DNA from: Hypericum androsaemum
Taxonomy: Eukaryota > Streptophyta > Magnoliopsida > Malpighiales > Hypericaceae
Reading direction: 5' to 3'
Assembly (NCBI GenBank): GCA_963995505.1
Contig: OZ023184.1
Span: 10,556,308 to 10,620,307 of the forward strand
DNA length: 64,000 nt
This document shows positions 13,225 to 25,200 of this stretch, piece after piece. The notes under the pieces were generated by a model. That model made no database searches and was not told where the DNA came from. It saw only the letters and a list, made by a program, of their open reading frames with translations. A program made the translations under genes and the position numbers. The stretch's first letter is position 1. Each line of letters starts with the position of its first letter.

Positions 13225-16200
13225 GAGCGGGAAAGAAAAAGAAAGAAAAGGCAAGGAAAAGGCAAGGAAAAGGAATGAAGAGGCAAGAAAAGGCAAGGAA
13301 AAGGAAAGAAAAGGTAAGATAATGTAAGATAAGGCAAGAAAAGGAAAGAAAAGGCAAGGAAAAAGAAAGAAAAGGAAAGAAAAGGCAAGGAAAAGGTAAG
13401 ATAAGGTAAGAAAAGGAAAGAAAATGGAAGGAAAGGCATGAAAAGGGAAGAAAAGGAAAGATGAAGCAAGAAAAGGAAAGAAAAAGCAAGGAAATGAAAG
13501 AAAAGGTAAGAAAAGGCTAGATAAGGCAAGAAAAGGAAAGACAAGCCAAGGAAAAGGCAAGATAAGGCAAGATAAGGCAAGAAAATGCTAGGAAAAGGAA
13601 CGAAAAGGAAAGAAAGGCAAGAAAAGGTAAGAAAAGGAATGAAAAGGTAAGAAAAGGCAAGAAAAGGCAAGGAAAGGCAAGAAAAGGCAAGAAAAGGAAT
13701 GAAAAGGCCAAAGGCAATAAAATGTAAGAAAAGGCAAGATAAGGCAAGAAAAGGCTAGAAAAGGAAAGAAAAGCATGAAAAGCAAAGAAAAGGAAAGATA
13801 AGACAAAAAAAGGTAAGATAAGGAGAGAAAAGCCAAGAAAAGCAAAGAAAAGGCATGGAAAAGGCATGAAAAGGCAAGAAAATGCAAGATAAGGCAAGAA
13901 AAGGCAAGGAAAAAGTAAGAAAAGGAAAAAAAGAGGAAAGATAAGGCAAGAAAAGGCAAGGAAAAGGCAAGAAAAGGTATGAGAAGGAATGAAAGGGCAA
14001 GATAAGGTAAGAAAATGCAAGATAAGGAATGAAAAGGCAAGATAAGTTCAAAAAAGGCAAGGAAATGCAAGGAAATGCAAGGAAAAGTAAAGAAAATGCA
14101 AGAAAAGGCAAGAAAAGAAAAGAAAAGGAAAGGAAAGGCAAGAAAAGGAAAGTAATGAAAAGGAATGAAAAGGAAGGACAAGGCAAGAGAAGGCTAGGAA
14201 AAGGAATGAAAAGGAAAGAAAAGGCAAGAAAAGGTAAGGAAAAGGAAAGAAAAGGCAAGATAATGTAAGATAAGGAAAGAAAAGGAAAGAAAAGGCAAGG
14301 AAATGGAAAGAAAAGGAAAGAAAAGGCAAGGAAAAGGTAAGATAAGGCAAGAAAAGGCAAGAAAATGGAAGGAAAGGCATGAAAAGGAAAGAAAAGGAAA
14401 GATGGGCCAAGAAAAGGAAAGAAATGGCAAGGAAAGGAAAGAAAAGGCAAGAAAAGGCAATAAAAAGAAAAATAAATTAAGAAAAGGCAAGATAAGGAAA
14501 GATAAGGAAAGAAAAGTCAAGGAAAAGGCAAGATAAGGCAAGAAAATGCTAGGAAAAGGAACGAAAAGGAACGAAAAGGCAAGATAAGGCTAAAAATTGT
14601 AAGAAAAGGAAAGAAAAGCAAAGAAAAGGAAAGATAAGAAAAGATAAGACAAGAAAAGGCAAGATAAGGCAAGAAAAGCAAAGAAAAGGCATGGAAAAGG
14701 CATGAAAAGGCAAGAAAATACAAGATAAGGCAAAAAAAGGAATTAAAAGGCAAGAAAAATGCAAGATAAGTCAACAAAAGGTAAGAAAAGGCAAGATAAC
14801 GTAAGAAAAGGCAAGAAAAGGAAAGTAAGGCAAGAAAAGGTATGGAAAAGGCATGAAAAGGCAAGAAAAGGAATGATAAGGCAAGAAAAGACTTGAAAAG
14901 GCAAGAAAAGGAAAGCAAAGGCAAGAAAAAGGCAAGATAAGGCAAGAAAAGGAAAGAAAGGGCAAGGAAAAGGCAAGAAAATTTAAGATAAGGAAAGAAA
15001 AGGCATGAAAAGGCAAGGAAAATGCAAGAAAATGGATGAAAAGCGAAGAAAATGCCAGAAAAGGCAAGGAAAAGGAAAGAAAAGGCAAGAAAAGGCAAGA
15101 AAAGGAAAGAAAGGGCAAGGAAAAGGCAAGAAAATTTAAGATAAGGAAAGAAAAGGCATGAAAAGGCAAGGAAAAGGCAAGAAAATGGATGAAAAGCGAA
15201 GAAAATGCCAGAAAAGGCAAGGAAAAGGAATGAAAAGGCAAAAAAGGCAACATAAGGCAAGAAAAGGAAAGATAAGGCAAGAAAATGCAAGGAAAAGTAA
15301 AGAAAAGGCAAGAAAAGGAAAGAAAAGGAAAGGAAAAGGAAAGGAAAGGCAAGAAAAGGAAAGAGCGGGAAAGAAAAAGAAAGAAAAGGCAAGAAAAGGC
15401 AAGGAAAAGGCAAGAAAAGGCAAGGAAAAGGAATGAAAAGGCAAGAAAAGGCAAGAAAAGGCAAGGAAAAGGAACGAAAAGGCAAGAAAAGGCAAGGAAA
15501 AGGAAAGAAAAGGCAAGATAATGTAAGATAAGGCAAGAAAAGGAAAGAAAAGACAAGGAAAAGGCAAGGAAAAAGCAAGATAATGAAACAAAAGGAAAGA
15601 AAATGCAAGCAAAAGGAAAGAAAAGACAAGATAAGGAAAGAAAAGCCAAGATAAGGCATGAAAAGGAAAGAAATGGCAAGATAAGGCAAGAAAAGGCTAA
15701 AAATTGTAAGAAAAAGAAAGAAAAGCAAAGAAAAGGAAAGATAAGACAAGATAAGACAAGAAAAGGCAAGATAAGGCAAGAAAAGCAAAGAAAAGGCATG
15801 AAAAAGGCATGAAAAGACAAGAAAATACAAGATAAGGCAAAAAAAGGAATTAAAAGGCAAGAAAAATGCAAGATAAGTCAACAAAAGGTAAGAAAAGGCA
15901 AGATAACGTAAGAAAAGGAAAGAAAAGGAAAGAAAAGGTTTGGAAAAGGCATGAAAAGGCAAGAAAAGGAAAGATAAGGCAAGAAAAAACATGAAAAGGC
16001 AAGAAAAGGAAAGCAAAGGCAAAAAAAAGGCAAGATAAGGCAAGAAAAGGAAAGAAAGGGCAAGGAAAAGGCAAGAAAATTTAAGATAAGGAAAGAAAAG
16101 GCATGAAAAGGCAAGGAAAAGGCAAGAAAATGCAAGAAAATGGATGAAAAGTGAAGAAAATGCCAGAAAAGGCAAGGAAAAGGAAAGAAAAGGCAAGAAA

Positions 16201-19200
16201 AGGCAAAAAAGGCAACATAAGGCAAGAAAAGGAAAGATAAGGCAAGAAAATGCAAGGAAAAGTAAAGAAAAGGCAAGAAAAGGAAAGAAAAGGAAAGAAA
16301 AAGGAAAGGAAAGGCAAGAAAAGGAAAGAGCGGGAAAGCAAAAGAAAGAAAAGGCAAGAAAAGGCAAGGAAAAGGCAAGAAAAGGCAAGGAAAAGGAATG
16401 AAAAGGCAAGAAAAGGCAAGGAAAAGGAAAGAAAAGGCAAGATAATGTAAGATAAGGCAAGAAAAGGAATGAAAAGACAAGGAAAAGGCAAGATAATGAA
16501 ACAAAAGGAAAGAAAATGCAAGCAAAAGGAAAGACAAGAGAAGATAAGGAAAGAAAAGCCAAGATAAGGCATGAAAAGGAAAGAAATGGCAAGATTAGGC
16601 AAGGAAATGCAAGGAAAATGCACAAAAAGGAAAGGAAAGGCAAGAAAAGGAAAGAAAAGGCAAGAAAAGGCAAGAAATGGGAAGAAAATGTAAGAAAAGT
16701 CAAGATAAGGCAAGGAAAGACAAGAAAAGGAAAGAAAAGGCAAGGAAAAGGAAAGAAAAGGCAAGAAAAGGCAAGAAAAGGAATGAAAAGAAAAGATAAG
16801 GCAAGAAAAGGAAAGAAAAGAAAAGATAAGGCAAGAAGAGCGATATAAAGGCAAGAAAAGGCAAGCAAAGGAAAGATATGGCAAGAAACGGCAAGGAAAA
16901 AGTAAGAAATGGAAAAAAAGTGGAAAGATAAGACACGAAAAGGCAAGGAAAAGGCGAGAAAAGGCATGAGAAGGCATGAAAAGGAAAGATAAGGTAAGAA
17001 AATGCAAGATAAGGATTGAAATGGCATGAAAAGGCAAGAAAAGGCATGAAAAGGAAAGAAAATGTAATGAAAAGGCAAGATAAGGAAAGAAAAGCCAAGA
17101 TAAGGCAATAAATGGAAAGAAATGGCAAGATAACGCAAGATAACGCAAGGAAATGCAAGGAAAATGTACGAAAAGGAAAGGAAAGGCAAGAAAAGGAAAG
17201 AAAAGGCAAGAAAAGTTAGGAAAAGGCAAGAAAAGAGAAGAAAAGTCAAGATTAGGCAGGGAAAGACAAGGAAAGGCAGGAAAAGGCAAGAAAAGGAAAG
17301 AAAAGGCAAGGAAAAGGAATGAAAAGGTAAAAAAAGGTAAGAAATGGCAAGAAAATACAAGAAAAGGAAAGAAAATAAAATAAAAGCAATGAAAAGGAAA
17401 GATAAGGCAAGATATGGCAAGATAAGGAAAGAAAAGCAAAGAAAAGGCAAGATAAGGCTAAATCTAGGAAAACGGAAGAAAAGGAAAAAAAGAGGAAAGA
17501 TAAGGTAAAAAAAGGCAAGGAGAAGGCATGAAAAGGCAAGATAAGGTAAGAAAATGCAAGATAAGGAATAAAAACGAAAGATAAGTCCAGAAAAGGCAAG
17601 ATAAGGCAAGAAAAGGCATGAAAAGACAAGAATAGGCAAGAGATGTCAAGAAAAGGCAAGACAAGGAAAGATAACGTAAGAAAAGGCAAGAAAAGGAATG
17701 GAAAAGGCATGAAAAGGAAAGAAAAGCCAAGATAAGGCATGAAAAGGAAAGAAATGGCAAGATAAGGCAAGGAAATGCAAGGAAAAGGCACAAAAAGGAA
17801 AGGAAAGGCAAGAAAAGGAAAGAAAAGGCAAGAAAAGGCAAGAAAAGGGATGAAAATGTAAGAAAAGTCAAGATAAGGCAAGGAAAGACAAGAAAAGGCA
17901 AGAAAAGGAAAGAAAAGGCAAGGAAAAGGAAAGAAAAGGTAAGAAAAGGCAAGAAAAGGAATGAAAAGAAAAGATAAGGCAAGAAAAGGAAAGAAAAGCA
18001 AAGAAAAGGCAAGAAGAGCGATGTAAAAGGCATGAAAAGGCAAGCAAAGGAAAGATATGGCAAGAAAAGGCAAGGAAAAAGTAAGAAATGGTAAAAAAGA
18101 GGAAAGATAAGACAAAAAAAGGCAAGGAAAAGGCAAGAAAAGGCATGAGAAGGAATGAAAAGGAAAGATAAGGTAAGAAAAGGCAAGATAAGGAATGAAA
18201 AGGTAAGATAAGGCCAGAAAAGGCAAGATAAGGCAAGAAAAGGCATTAAAAGGCAAGAAAAATGCAAGATAAATCAACAAAAGGTAAGAAAAAGCAAGAT
18301 AACGTAAGAAAAGGCAAGAAAAGTAAAGAAAAGGCAAGAAAATGTATGGAAAAGGCATAAAAAGGCAAGAAAGGAAAGATAAGGCAAGAAAAGACATGAA
18401 AAGGCAAGAAAAGGAAAGCAAAGGCAAGAAAAAGGCAAGATAAGGCAAGAAAAGGAAAGAAAGGGCAAGGAAAATGCAAGAAAATGTAAGATAAGGAAAG
18501 AAAAGGCATGAAAAGGCAAGGAAAAGGCAAGAAAATGCAAGAAAATGGATGAAAAGCGAAGAAAATTCTGGAAAAGGCATGGAAAAGGAATGAAAAGGCA
18601 AAAAAGGCAACATAAGGCAAGAAAAGGAAAGATAAGGCAAGAAAATGCAAGGAAAAGTAAAGAAAAGGCAAGAAAAGGTAAGAAAAGGAAAGGAAAAGGA
18701 AAGGAAAGGCAAGAAAAGGAAAGAGCGGGAAAGAAAAAGAAAGAAATGGTAAGGAAAAGGCAAGGAAAAGGAATGAAAAGGCAAGAAAAAGCAAGGAAAA
18801 GGAAAGAAAAGGCAAGATAATGTAAGATAAGGCAAGAAAACGAAAGAAAAGGCAAGGAAAAAGAAAGAAAAGGAAAGAAAAGGCAAGGAAAAGGTAAGAT
18901 AAGGCAAGAAAAGGAAAGAAAATGGAAGGAAAGGCATGAAAAGGGAAGAAAAGGAAAGGCATGAAAAGGGAAGAAAAGCAAAGATGAAGCAAGAAAAGGA
19001 AAGAAAAAGCAAGGAAATGAAAGAAAAGGCAAGGAAAAGGCAAGAAAAGGCTAGATAAGGCAAGAAAAGGAAAGAAAAGTCAAGGAAAAGGCAAGATAAG
19101 GCAAGAAAATGCTAGGAAAAGGAACGAAAAGGAAAGAAAGGCAAGAAAAGGTAAGAAAAGGAATGAAAAGGTAAGAAAAGGCAAGAAAAGGCAAGGAAAG

Positions 19201-21567
19201 GCAAGAAAAGGAATGAAAAGGCCAAAGGCAATAAAATGTAAGAAAAGGCAAGATAAGGCAAGAAAAGGCTAGAAAAGGAAAGAAAAGCAAAGAAAAGCAA
19301 AGAAAAGGAAAGATAAGACAAAAAAAGGTAAGATAAGGAGAGAAAAGCCAAGAAAAGCAAAGAAAAGGCATGGAAAAGGCAAGAAAATGCAAGATAAAGC
19401 AAGAAAAGGAAAGGAAAAAGTAAGAAAAGGAAAAAAAGAGGAAAGATAAGGCAAGAAAAGGCAAGAAAAGGTATAAGAAGGAATGAAAGGGCAAGATAAG
19501 GTAAGAAAAGGCAAGAAAAGGAAAGAAAAGGCAAGAAAAGGTATGGAAAAGGCATGATAAGGCAAGAAAAGGAAAGATAAGGCAAGAAAAGACATGAAAA
19601 GGCAAGAAAAGGAAAGCAAAGGCAAGAAAAAGGCAAGATAAGGCAAGAAAAGGAAAGAAAGGGTAAGGAAAAGGCAAGAAAATTTAAGATAGGGAAAGAA
19701 AAAGCATGAAAGGGCAAGGAAAATGCAAGAAAATGGATGAAAAGCGAAGAAAATGCCAGAAAAGGCAAGGAAAAGGAAAGAAAAGGCAAGAAAAGGCAAA
19801 AAAAGGCAACATAAGGCAAGAAAAGGAAAGATAAGGCAAGAAAATGCAAGGAAAAGTAAAGAAAAGGCAAGAAAAGGAAAGAAAAGGAAAGGAAAAGGAA
19901 AGGAAAGGCAAGAAAAGGAAAGAGCGGGAAAGAAAAAGAAAGGAAAGGCAAGGAAAAGGCAAGAAAAGGCAAGGAAAAGGAATGAAAAGGCAAGATAATG
20001 TAAGATAAGGCAAGAAAAGGAAAGAAAAGACAAGGAAAAGGCAAGGAAAAGGCAAGATAATGAAACAAAAGGAAAGAAAATGCAAGCAAAAGGAAAGACA
20101 AGAGAAGATAAGGAAAGAAAAGCCAAGATAAGGCATGAAAAGGAAAGAACTGGGAAGATAAGGCAAGGAAATGCAAGGAAAAGGCACAAAAAGGAAAGGT
20201 AAGGCAAGAAAAGGCAAGAAAAGGGAAGAAAAGGGAAGAAATGTAAGAAAAGTCAAGATAAGGCAAGGAAAGACAAGAAAAGGCAAGAAAAGGAAAGAAA
20301 AGGCAAGGAAAAGAAAAGTTAAGGCAAGAAAAGGAAAGAAAAGCAAAGAAAAGGCAAGAAGAGCGATGTAAAAGGCATGAAAAGGCAAGCAAAGGAAAGA
20401 TATGGCAAGAAAAGGCAAGGAAAAAGTAAGAAATGGAAAAAAAGAGGAAAGAGAAGACAAGAAAAGGCAAGGAAAAGGCATGAGAAGGCATGAAAAGGAA
20501 AGATAAGGTAAGAAAAGGCAAGATAAGGAATGAAAAGGTAAGATAAGGCAAGAAAAGGTAAGATAAGGCAAGAAAAGGCATTAAAAGGCAAGAAAAATGC
20601 AAGATAAATCAACAAAAGGTAAGAAAAAGCAAGATAACGTAAGAAAAGGCAAGAAAAGGAAAGAAAAGGCAAGAAAATATATGGAAAAGGCATGAAAAGG
20701 CAAGAAAAGGAAAGATAAGGCATGAAAAGACATGAAAAGGAAAGCAATGGAAAGCAAAGGCAAGAAAAAGGCAAGATAAGGCAAGAAAAGGAAAGAAAGG
20801 GCAAGGAAAAGGCAAGAAAATTTAAGATAAGGAAAGAAAAGGCATGAAAAGGCAAGGAAAATGCAAGAAAATGGATGAAAAGCGAAGAAAAAGCCAGAAA
20901 AGGCAAGGAAAAGGAAAGAAAAGGCAAGAAAAGGTAAAAAAAAGGCAACATAAGGCAAAAAAGGAAAGATAAGGCAAGAAAATGCAAGGAAAAGTAAAGA
21001 AAAGGCAAGAAAAGGAAAGGAAAAGGAAAGGAAAGGCAAGAAAAGGAAAGAGCGGGAAAGAAAAAGAAAGAAAAGGCAAGAAAAGGAAAGGAAAAGGCAA
21101 GAAAAGGCAAGGAAAAGGAATGAAAAGGCAAGAAAAGGCAAGGAAAAGGAATGAAAAGGCAAGATAATGTAAGATAAGGCAAGAAAAGGAAAGAAAAGAC
21201 AAGGAAAAGGCAAGATAATGAAACAAAAGGAAAGAAAATGCAAGCAAAAGGAAAGACAAGAGAAGATAAGGAAAGAAAAGCCAAGATAAGGCATGAAAAG
21301 GAAAGAACTGGCAAGATAAGGCAAGGAAATGCAAGGAAAAGGCACAAAAAGGAAAGGAAAGGCAAGAAAAGGCAAGAAAAGGGAAGAAAAGGGAAGAAAA
21401 TGTAAGAAAAGTCAAGATAAGGCAAGGAAAGACAAGAAAAGGCAAGAAAAGGAAAGAAAAGGCAAGGAAAAGAAAAGATAAGGCAAGAAAAGGAAAGAAA
21501 AGCAAAGAAAAGGCAAGAAGAGCGATGTAAAAGGCATGAAAAGGCAAGCAAAGGAAAGATATGGCAA

Positions 21568-21572
21568 GAAAA
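21568..21572 (+). repeat. Target site duplication, left (element 1)
   Basis: GAAAA directly before the TGATGTAG terminus, matched by GAAAA at 27128-27132. Joining the flanks at one copy gives the uninterrupted array sequence seen near 18055, which confirms the insertion point. Confidence 0.95.
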
Positions 21573-22048
21573 TGATGTAGGACATCTTTCTTTTCTCACG
21601 TTTGAATAAGTGCGTTTGTGCACATCATACCTGGTTTGGTTTCTTTACGTATGCATGGCTGGATGTAACGTGTGCATGCAGCCATTAGATGTGCGGAATA
21701 AATGCCTTTAAGGCCTTAGCTAGCATTTGTGACGCCTTTAAGGCGTTAGTTATCATTTGTGGCAGCTGGAAGGATTTGTAACCGCCACCGTCGTTTGAAA
21801 GGTCTTGCCTGGCCTATTTAAACTCGTTTTCCTGAATAAAGAAGACAGATTTTAATCCCAAAACTTCCGTGAGTTTAGCTTCCTTTTATTCATGGATTTG
21901 CATATGTCGTGTTAGAGTCCTTGCCCTTTGCTGGCTGCCTAAACTTTTAGGCCAATCTTCAATCAAATTCGGAAGGATTTGGCTGAAGGTTTATCCTGTT
22001 GGTCTGAACTCAGCTCCAAGTTTGTCCGCTACGTTTCTAGCTACGTCA
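21573..22048 (+). repeat. 5' LTR of element 1
   Basis: 476 bp, from TGATGTAGG to CTACGTCA. A TATA-like TATTTAA at 21815-21821 is followed 13 nt later by AATAAA at 21835-21840. A second AATAAA lies at 21697-21702. Transcription probably starts near 21845, which would make the R region short. Short open frames inside the LTR are not supported as genes. Confidence 0.95.
21815..21821 (+). promoter_or_regulatory. TATA-like box in the 5' LTR of element 1
   Basis: TATTTAA in an otherwise mixed-composition LTR, with AATAAA 13 nt downstream. The other LTRs in the window have the same TATA-then-AATAAA layout. The transcription start itself is inferred. Confidence 0.55.
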
Positions 22049-22050
22049 AG

Positions 22051-22062
22051 TGGTATCAGAGC
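22051..22062 (+). other. Primer binding site (initiator Met tRNA), element 1
   Basis: TGGTATCAGAGC, complementary to the 3' end of plant initiator methionine tRNA, 2 bp after the LTR. This is the usual primer site of plant Ty3/gypsy and Ty1/copia elements. Confidence 0.93.
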
Positions 22063-22221
22063 GAGGTTACGATCAGATCAATTCCCATATTGATCGAGAG
22101 TGAATGCTATCACCTAGTGAGTTTGAGAGAGCCCCATCTACGAGCCGATCCACAAGACTTTGTGATCTCCTGATCCAAGTCTCATTTTTACCCACCTAGC
22201 ACTACCAAAATCCGTTGCAAT
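22063..22221 (+). other. Untranslated leader of element 1
   Basis: 159 bp between the primer site and the gag start, of mixed composition. No separate feature seen apart from its role as leader and likely packaging region. Confidence 0.6.
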
Positions 22222-25200
22222 ATGGCCGATCCTAATGACACTCCAAGACCCGATATGAACCAGCGATTCACTCAAATGGAGGCGGCAATTCAGGCCATCC
22301 TTACCCGCCTGGACAACCTCGCGGTGCAACCCCCTCCAGCTGAGGTACGTAATGAACAAAGAGAGGAAGAGGAGGATGTAGATTCTGATGCTACCCTTAA
22401 TGTGAGAAGGGCAAGGAGAGTGTTGAGGGGACGAGGTAGAGGAGGTGGTAGACACGGTGATCTAGGACGTGTTCCTGGAAGAGAAGTCTATAGGGAGGAT
22501 TATGAGCGCAGAGGAGAATATAGAAGGGTGGATCGTCCTTTCAAAATGAACATAGAGAAATTCTATGGTGATGCGGACGTAGAAGGCTTTCTCAACTGGT
22601 TGGACTCGGTGGAAAAATATTTTGATTGCATGCAACTCACGGAAGAACAGAAGGTGAGCTACGTAGCCTTCAAGCTAGAGTCCGGAGCTGCCGTGTGGTG
22701 GAGGAAGGAACAAGAGTCTCGTAGGAGGAGAGGAGATCTACCAATCAGAGACTGGCCGACCATGGAGCAAGCCTTGAGGGAGAGGTTTTTGCCAGTGGAC
22801 TACCATCAGACCCTCTACAGTCAATTCCTTACGTGCACTCAAGGAAATCGTTCGGTGGAAGAGTACATGACTGAATTCATGAGGTTGGCGTCGAGGAACG
22901 ATGTGGAAGAGAATGAGGATCAGATGATTGCACGGTTTGTTGAGGGCCTCAGTTATGAGATCAAGAGCAAGATGGAGTTTGACACGTTTTTGTTTTTCAA
23001 CGATGCGTGTGCCAAGGCACGTAAGATAGGGGCTGCCTTGAGGAAGAAGAAAGTGGTGCCAACTCGTTTTTCAGGCCCTGGTCAGATGTCCACCGTTGCA
23101 AGAGGAGGAGTGGAGAGGAGTGCACCTCACGCATCCGAGCCTAAACCCCTTCCAAGCAAGCCTCCCCCTGTGGTAGCATCAAGGAAAGGTAAGGAAGTGG
23201 CATCAAGTTCCTCAAACTTTCGTTGTTTTAAGTGCAATGAGATGGGACACAAATCCAGCGAATGCCCTAGAAGGAAATTTAACCAATTGTGTGAAAAGGA
23301 AAATTCGGATGAAGAGCAGGCTGGATCCTACCTTTGTGCACCCGTAGGAGGAAGTAGTGAGGAGGAGGATGAAATGTCCGAAGAAGGGGAGGAGTATTGT
23401 GGTGTTATGCGGAAGCTGGTTTTGACAACCTCAAAAGGTAACGAGTCTCAACGTCACAATTTGTTTCGGACTCGATGCCATGTAGGAGAGGAGGTGTGCG
23501 AAGTAATTGTGGATGGAGGCAGCCAAGAGAATTTTGTGAGCAAGCAGATTGTTGACAAGCTTGGTTTGAAGGTTACACCTCATCCAGCCCCGTATTCCAT
23601 TGGATGGATTCGCTCAGGGGGAGGAATCAAGGTGAAGGACAGATGTGTTGTACCAATTACCATTGGAAGGTTTCGAGACACGGTCACTTGTGACGTGCTG
23701 GAAATGGATGCTTGTCACATACTGCTTGGACGTCCTTGGGAGTTTGATAATCAAGCTATCCATAGAGGGAAGGAAAACACCTATGAGGTTAAGAAGGAGG
23801 GACAACAATTCACCCTTTTGCCGAGAAGCCCTAAGCATGGAAAACTCAAGTTGAACAGTTCCACGCAAACTGTTACGTTGGTGACCTCTTCGAGAAGTTT
23901 CCTTGACTCCATGAAGGAGTTTGGAGGATGTCATGTCCTTGTTGCCGTGAATTCTGATCCGCAACACGAAGAGAAGATGGAGAAGTTACCGGATCAAGTG
24001 GAGGAATTGTTGAAGTTGTTCCCCGAAGTCACGCCAAAGGATGAACCCAAGGGCTTACCACCTTTGAGGGATATCCAGCACCAAATTGATCTAATTCCGG
24101 GTGCAACATTGCCAAATTTACCCCACTATCGTATGAGCCCTCAGGAGAACCAGATCGTGAGAGATCAAGTCCAAGAATTGCTAGAGAAGGGACACATCCA
24201 GGAGAGTCTCAGTCCCTGTGGTGTGCCCGCTCTTTTGGTACCCAAGAAGGATGGTACGTGGAGAATGTGTGTGGACAGTCGAGCAATCAACAAAATAACC
24301 ATAGGGTACAGATTCCCTATCCCTCGTCTTGATGATATGCTTGATAATTTGAGTGGATCTGTTGTGTTCTCGAAGATAGACTTGAAGAGTGGCTATCACC
24401 AGATCAGAATCCGCCCTGGGGACGAGTGGAAAACGGCTTTCAAGACTCGAGATGGCTTGTACGAGTGGTTGGTCATGCCCTTTGGCTTGACGAACGCACC
24501 AAGCACCTTCATGAGACTGATGCACCAAGTCTTGAAACCCTTCCTTGATCGGTTCGTGGTGGTATATTTCGATGATATCTTGGTGTATAGCAAGTCAGAA
24601 GAAGAACATCGAGAACACTTGATGCACGTTTTTGAAGCTCTAAAAGGTAACAGCCTCGTTGTGAACCTGAAAAAGTGCATCTTTTGGAAAGAAAAACTTG
24701 TGTTTCTTGGTTTTGTTGTGGGGAAAGAAGGAGTGCAGGTTGATCAGGCCAAGATTGAGGCCATTCAGAGGTGGCCTACTCCCCTTAATGTGAGGCAAGT
24801 GCGGAGTTTCCTCGGATTAGCCACGTTCTATCGAAGATTTATCCGCAACTTTAGCTCTATTGCCGCACCATTGACTTCCTTGTTGAAGAAGCAAGCTAAA
24901 TTTGAATGGGGGGGAGCGGCCCGTGAAGCTTTTGAAGAGCTTAAAGAGAAATTAAGCTCAGCCCCGGTACTTGCACTTCCTGATTTCTCTAAGTTGTTTC
25001 AGGTTGATGTAGATGCTTGCGGTATGGGAATTGGAGCTGTGTTGTCTCAAGAGAAGCGTCCGATAGCTTTCTTTAGTGAAAAGCTAAGTGAGCATAGGCA
25101 GACCTGGTCCACCTATGAACAAGAATTTTATGCCGTGTTTAGAGCTCTGAAGACGTGGGAGCACTATCTGATTGGGAAAGAATTCGTGTTGTACACTGAT

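Larger units (their letters stand above)
2041..21572 (+). repeat. Purine-rich decamer array, higher-order core (segment 1)
   Basis: Same decamer, organised in larger blocks. The marker GAGCGGGAAAG (or a one- or two-base variant) occurs at 3483, 4448, 5524, 7652, 8558, 10945, 12118, 13225, 15363, 16328, 18723, 19922 and 21050. A second marker, GATTAGGCAGGG, occurs at 2044, 9460 and 17250, once per super-repeat. A third, GAAGAGCGATGTAAAAGG, recurs near 2815, 4926, 9067, 10245, 12596, 18014, 20355 and 21518. All copies point the same way. CG is rare and confined to a few motifs (GAGCGGG, AAGCGAAG, AACGTAAG, GAACGAAA). The segment ends at the GAAAA target duplication of element 1. Confidence 0.93.

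Noticed and set aside
14517..17639. Very long minus-strand open frames in the array (up to 1040 codons), rich in Phe, Leu, Ser and Cys
   Set aside because: The complement of the decamer has few stop codons in any frame, so all three minus frames stay open over the same DNA. The peptides are periodic (FLPFLAFSCL-like) with no domain, no consistent start and no codon bias. They are composition artefacts.
1..21572. Possible CRISPR-like array of repeats and spacers
   Set aside because: There are no distinct repeats separated by unique spacers and no cas genes, and the flanking elements are plant retrotransposons. This is a tandem satellite.
22051..22062. tRNA gene suggested by the initiator-tRNA match
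   Set aside because: Only the 12-nt primer-site complement is present, and it sits at the LTR boundary.
21869..22173. Short plus-strand frames across the 5' LTR and leader of element 1
   Set aside because: The first is repeated in the 3' LTR, both lie in U5 and leader sequence upstream of gag, and neither has coding support.
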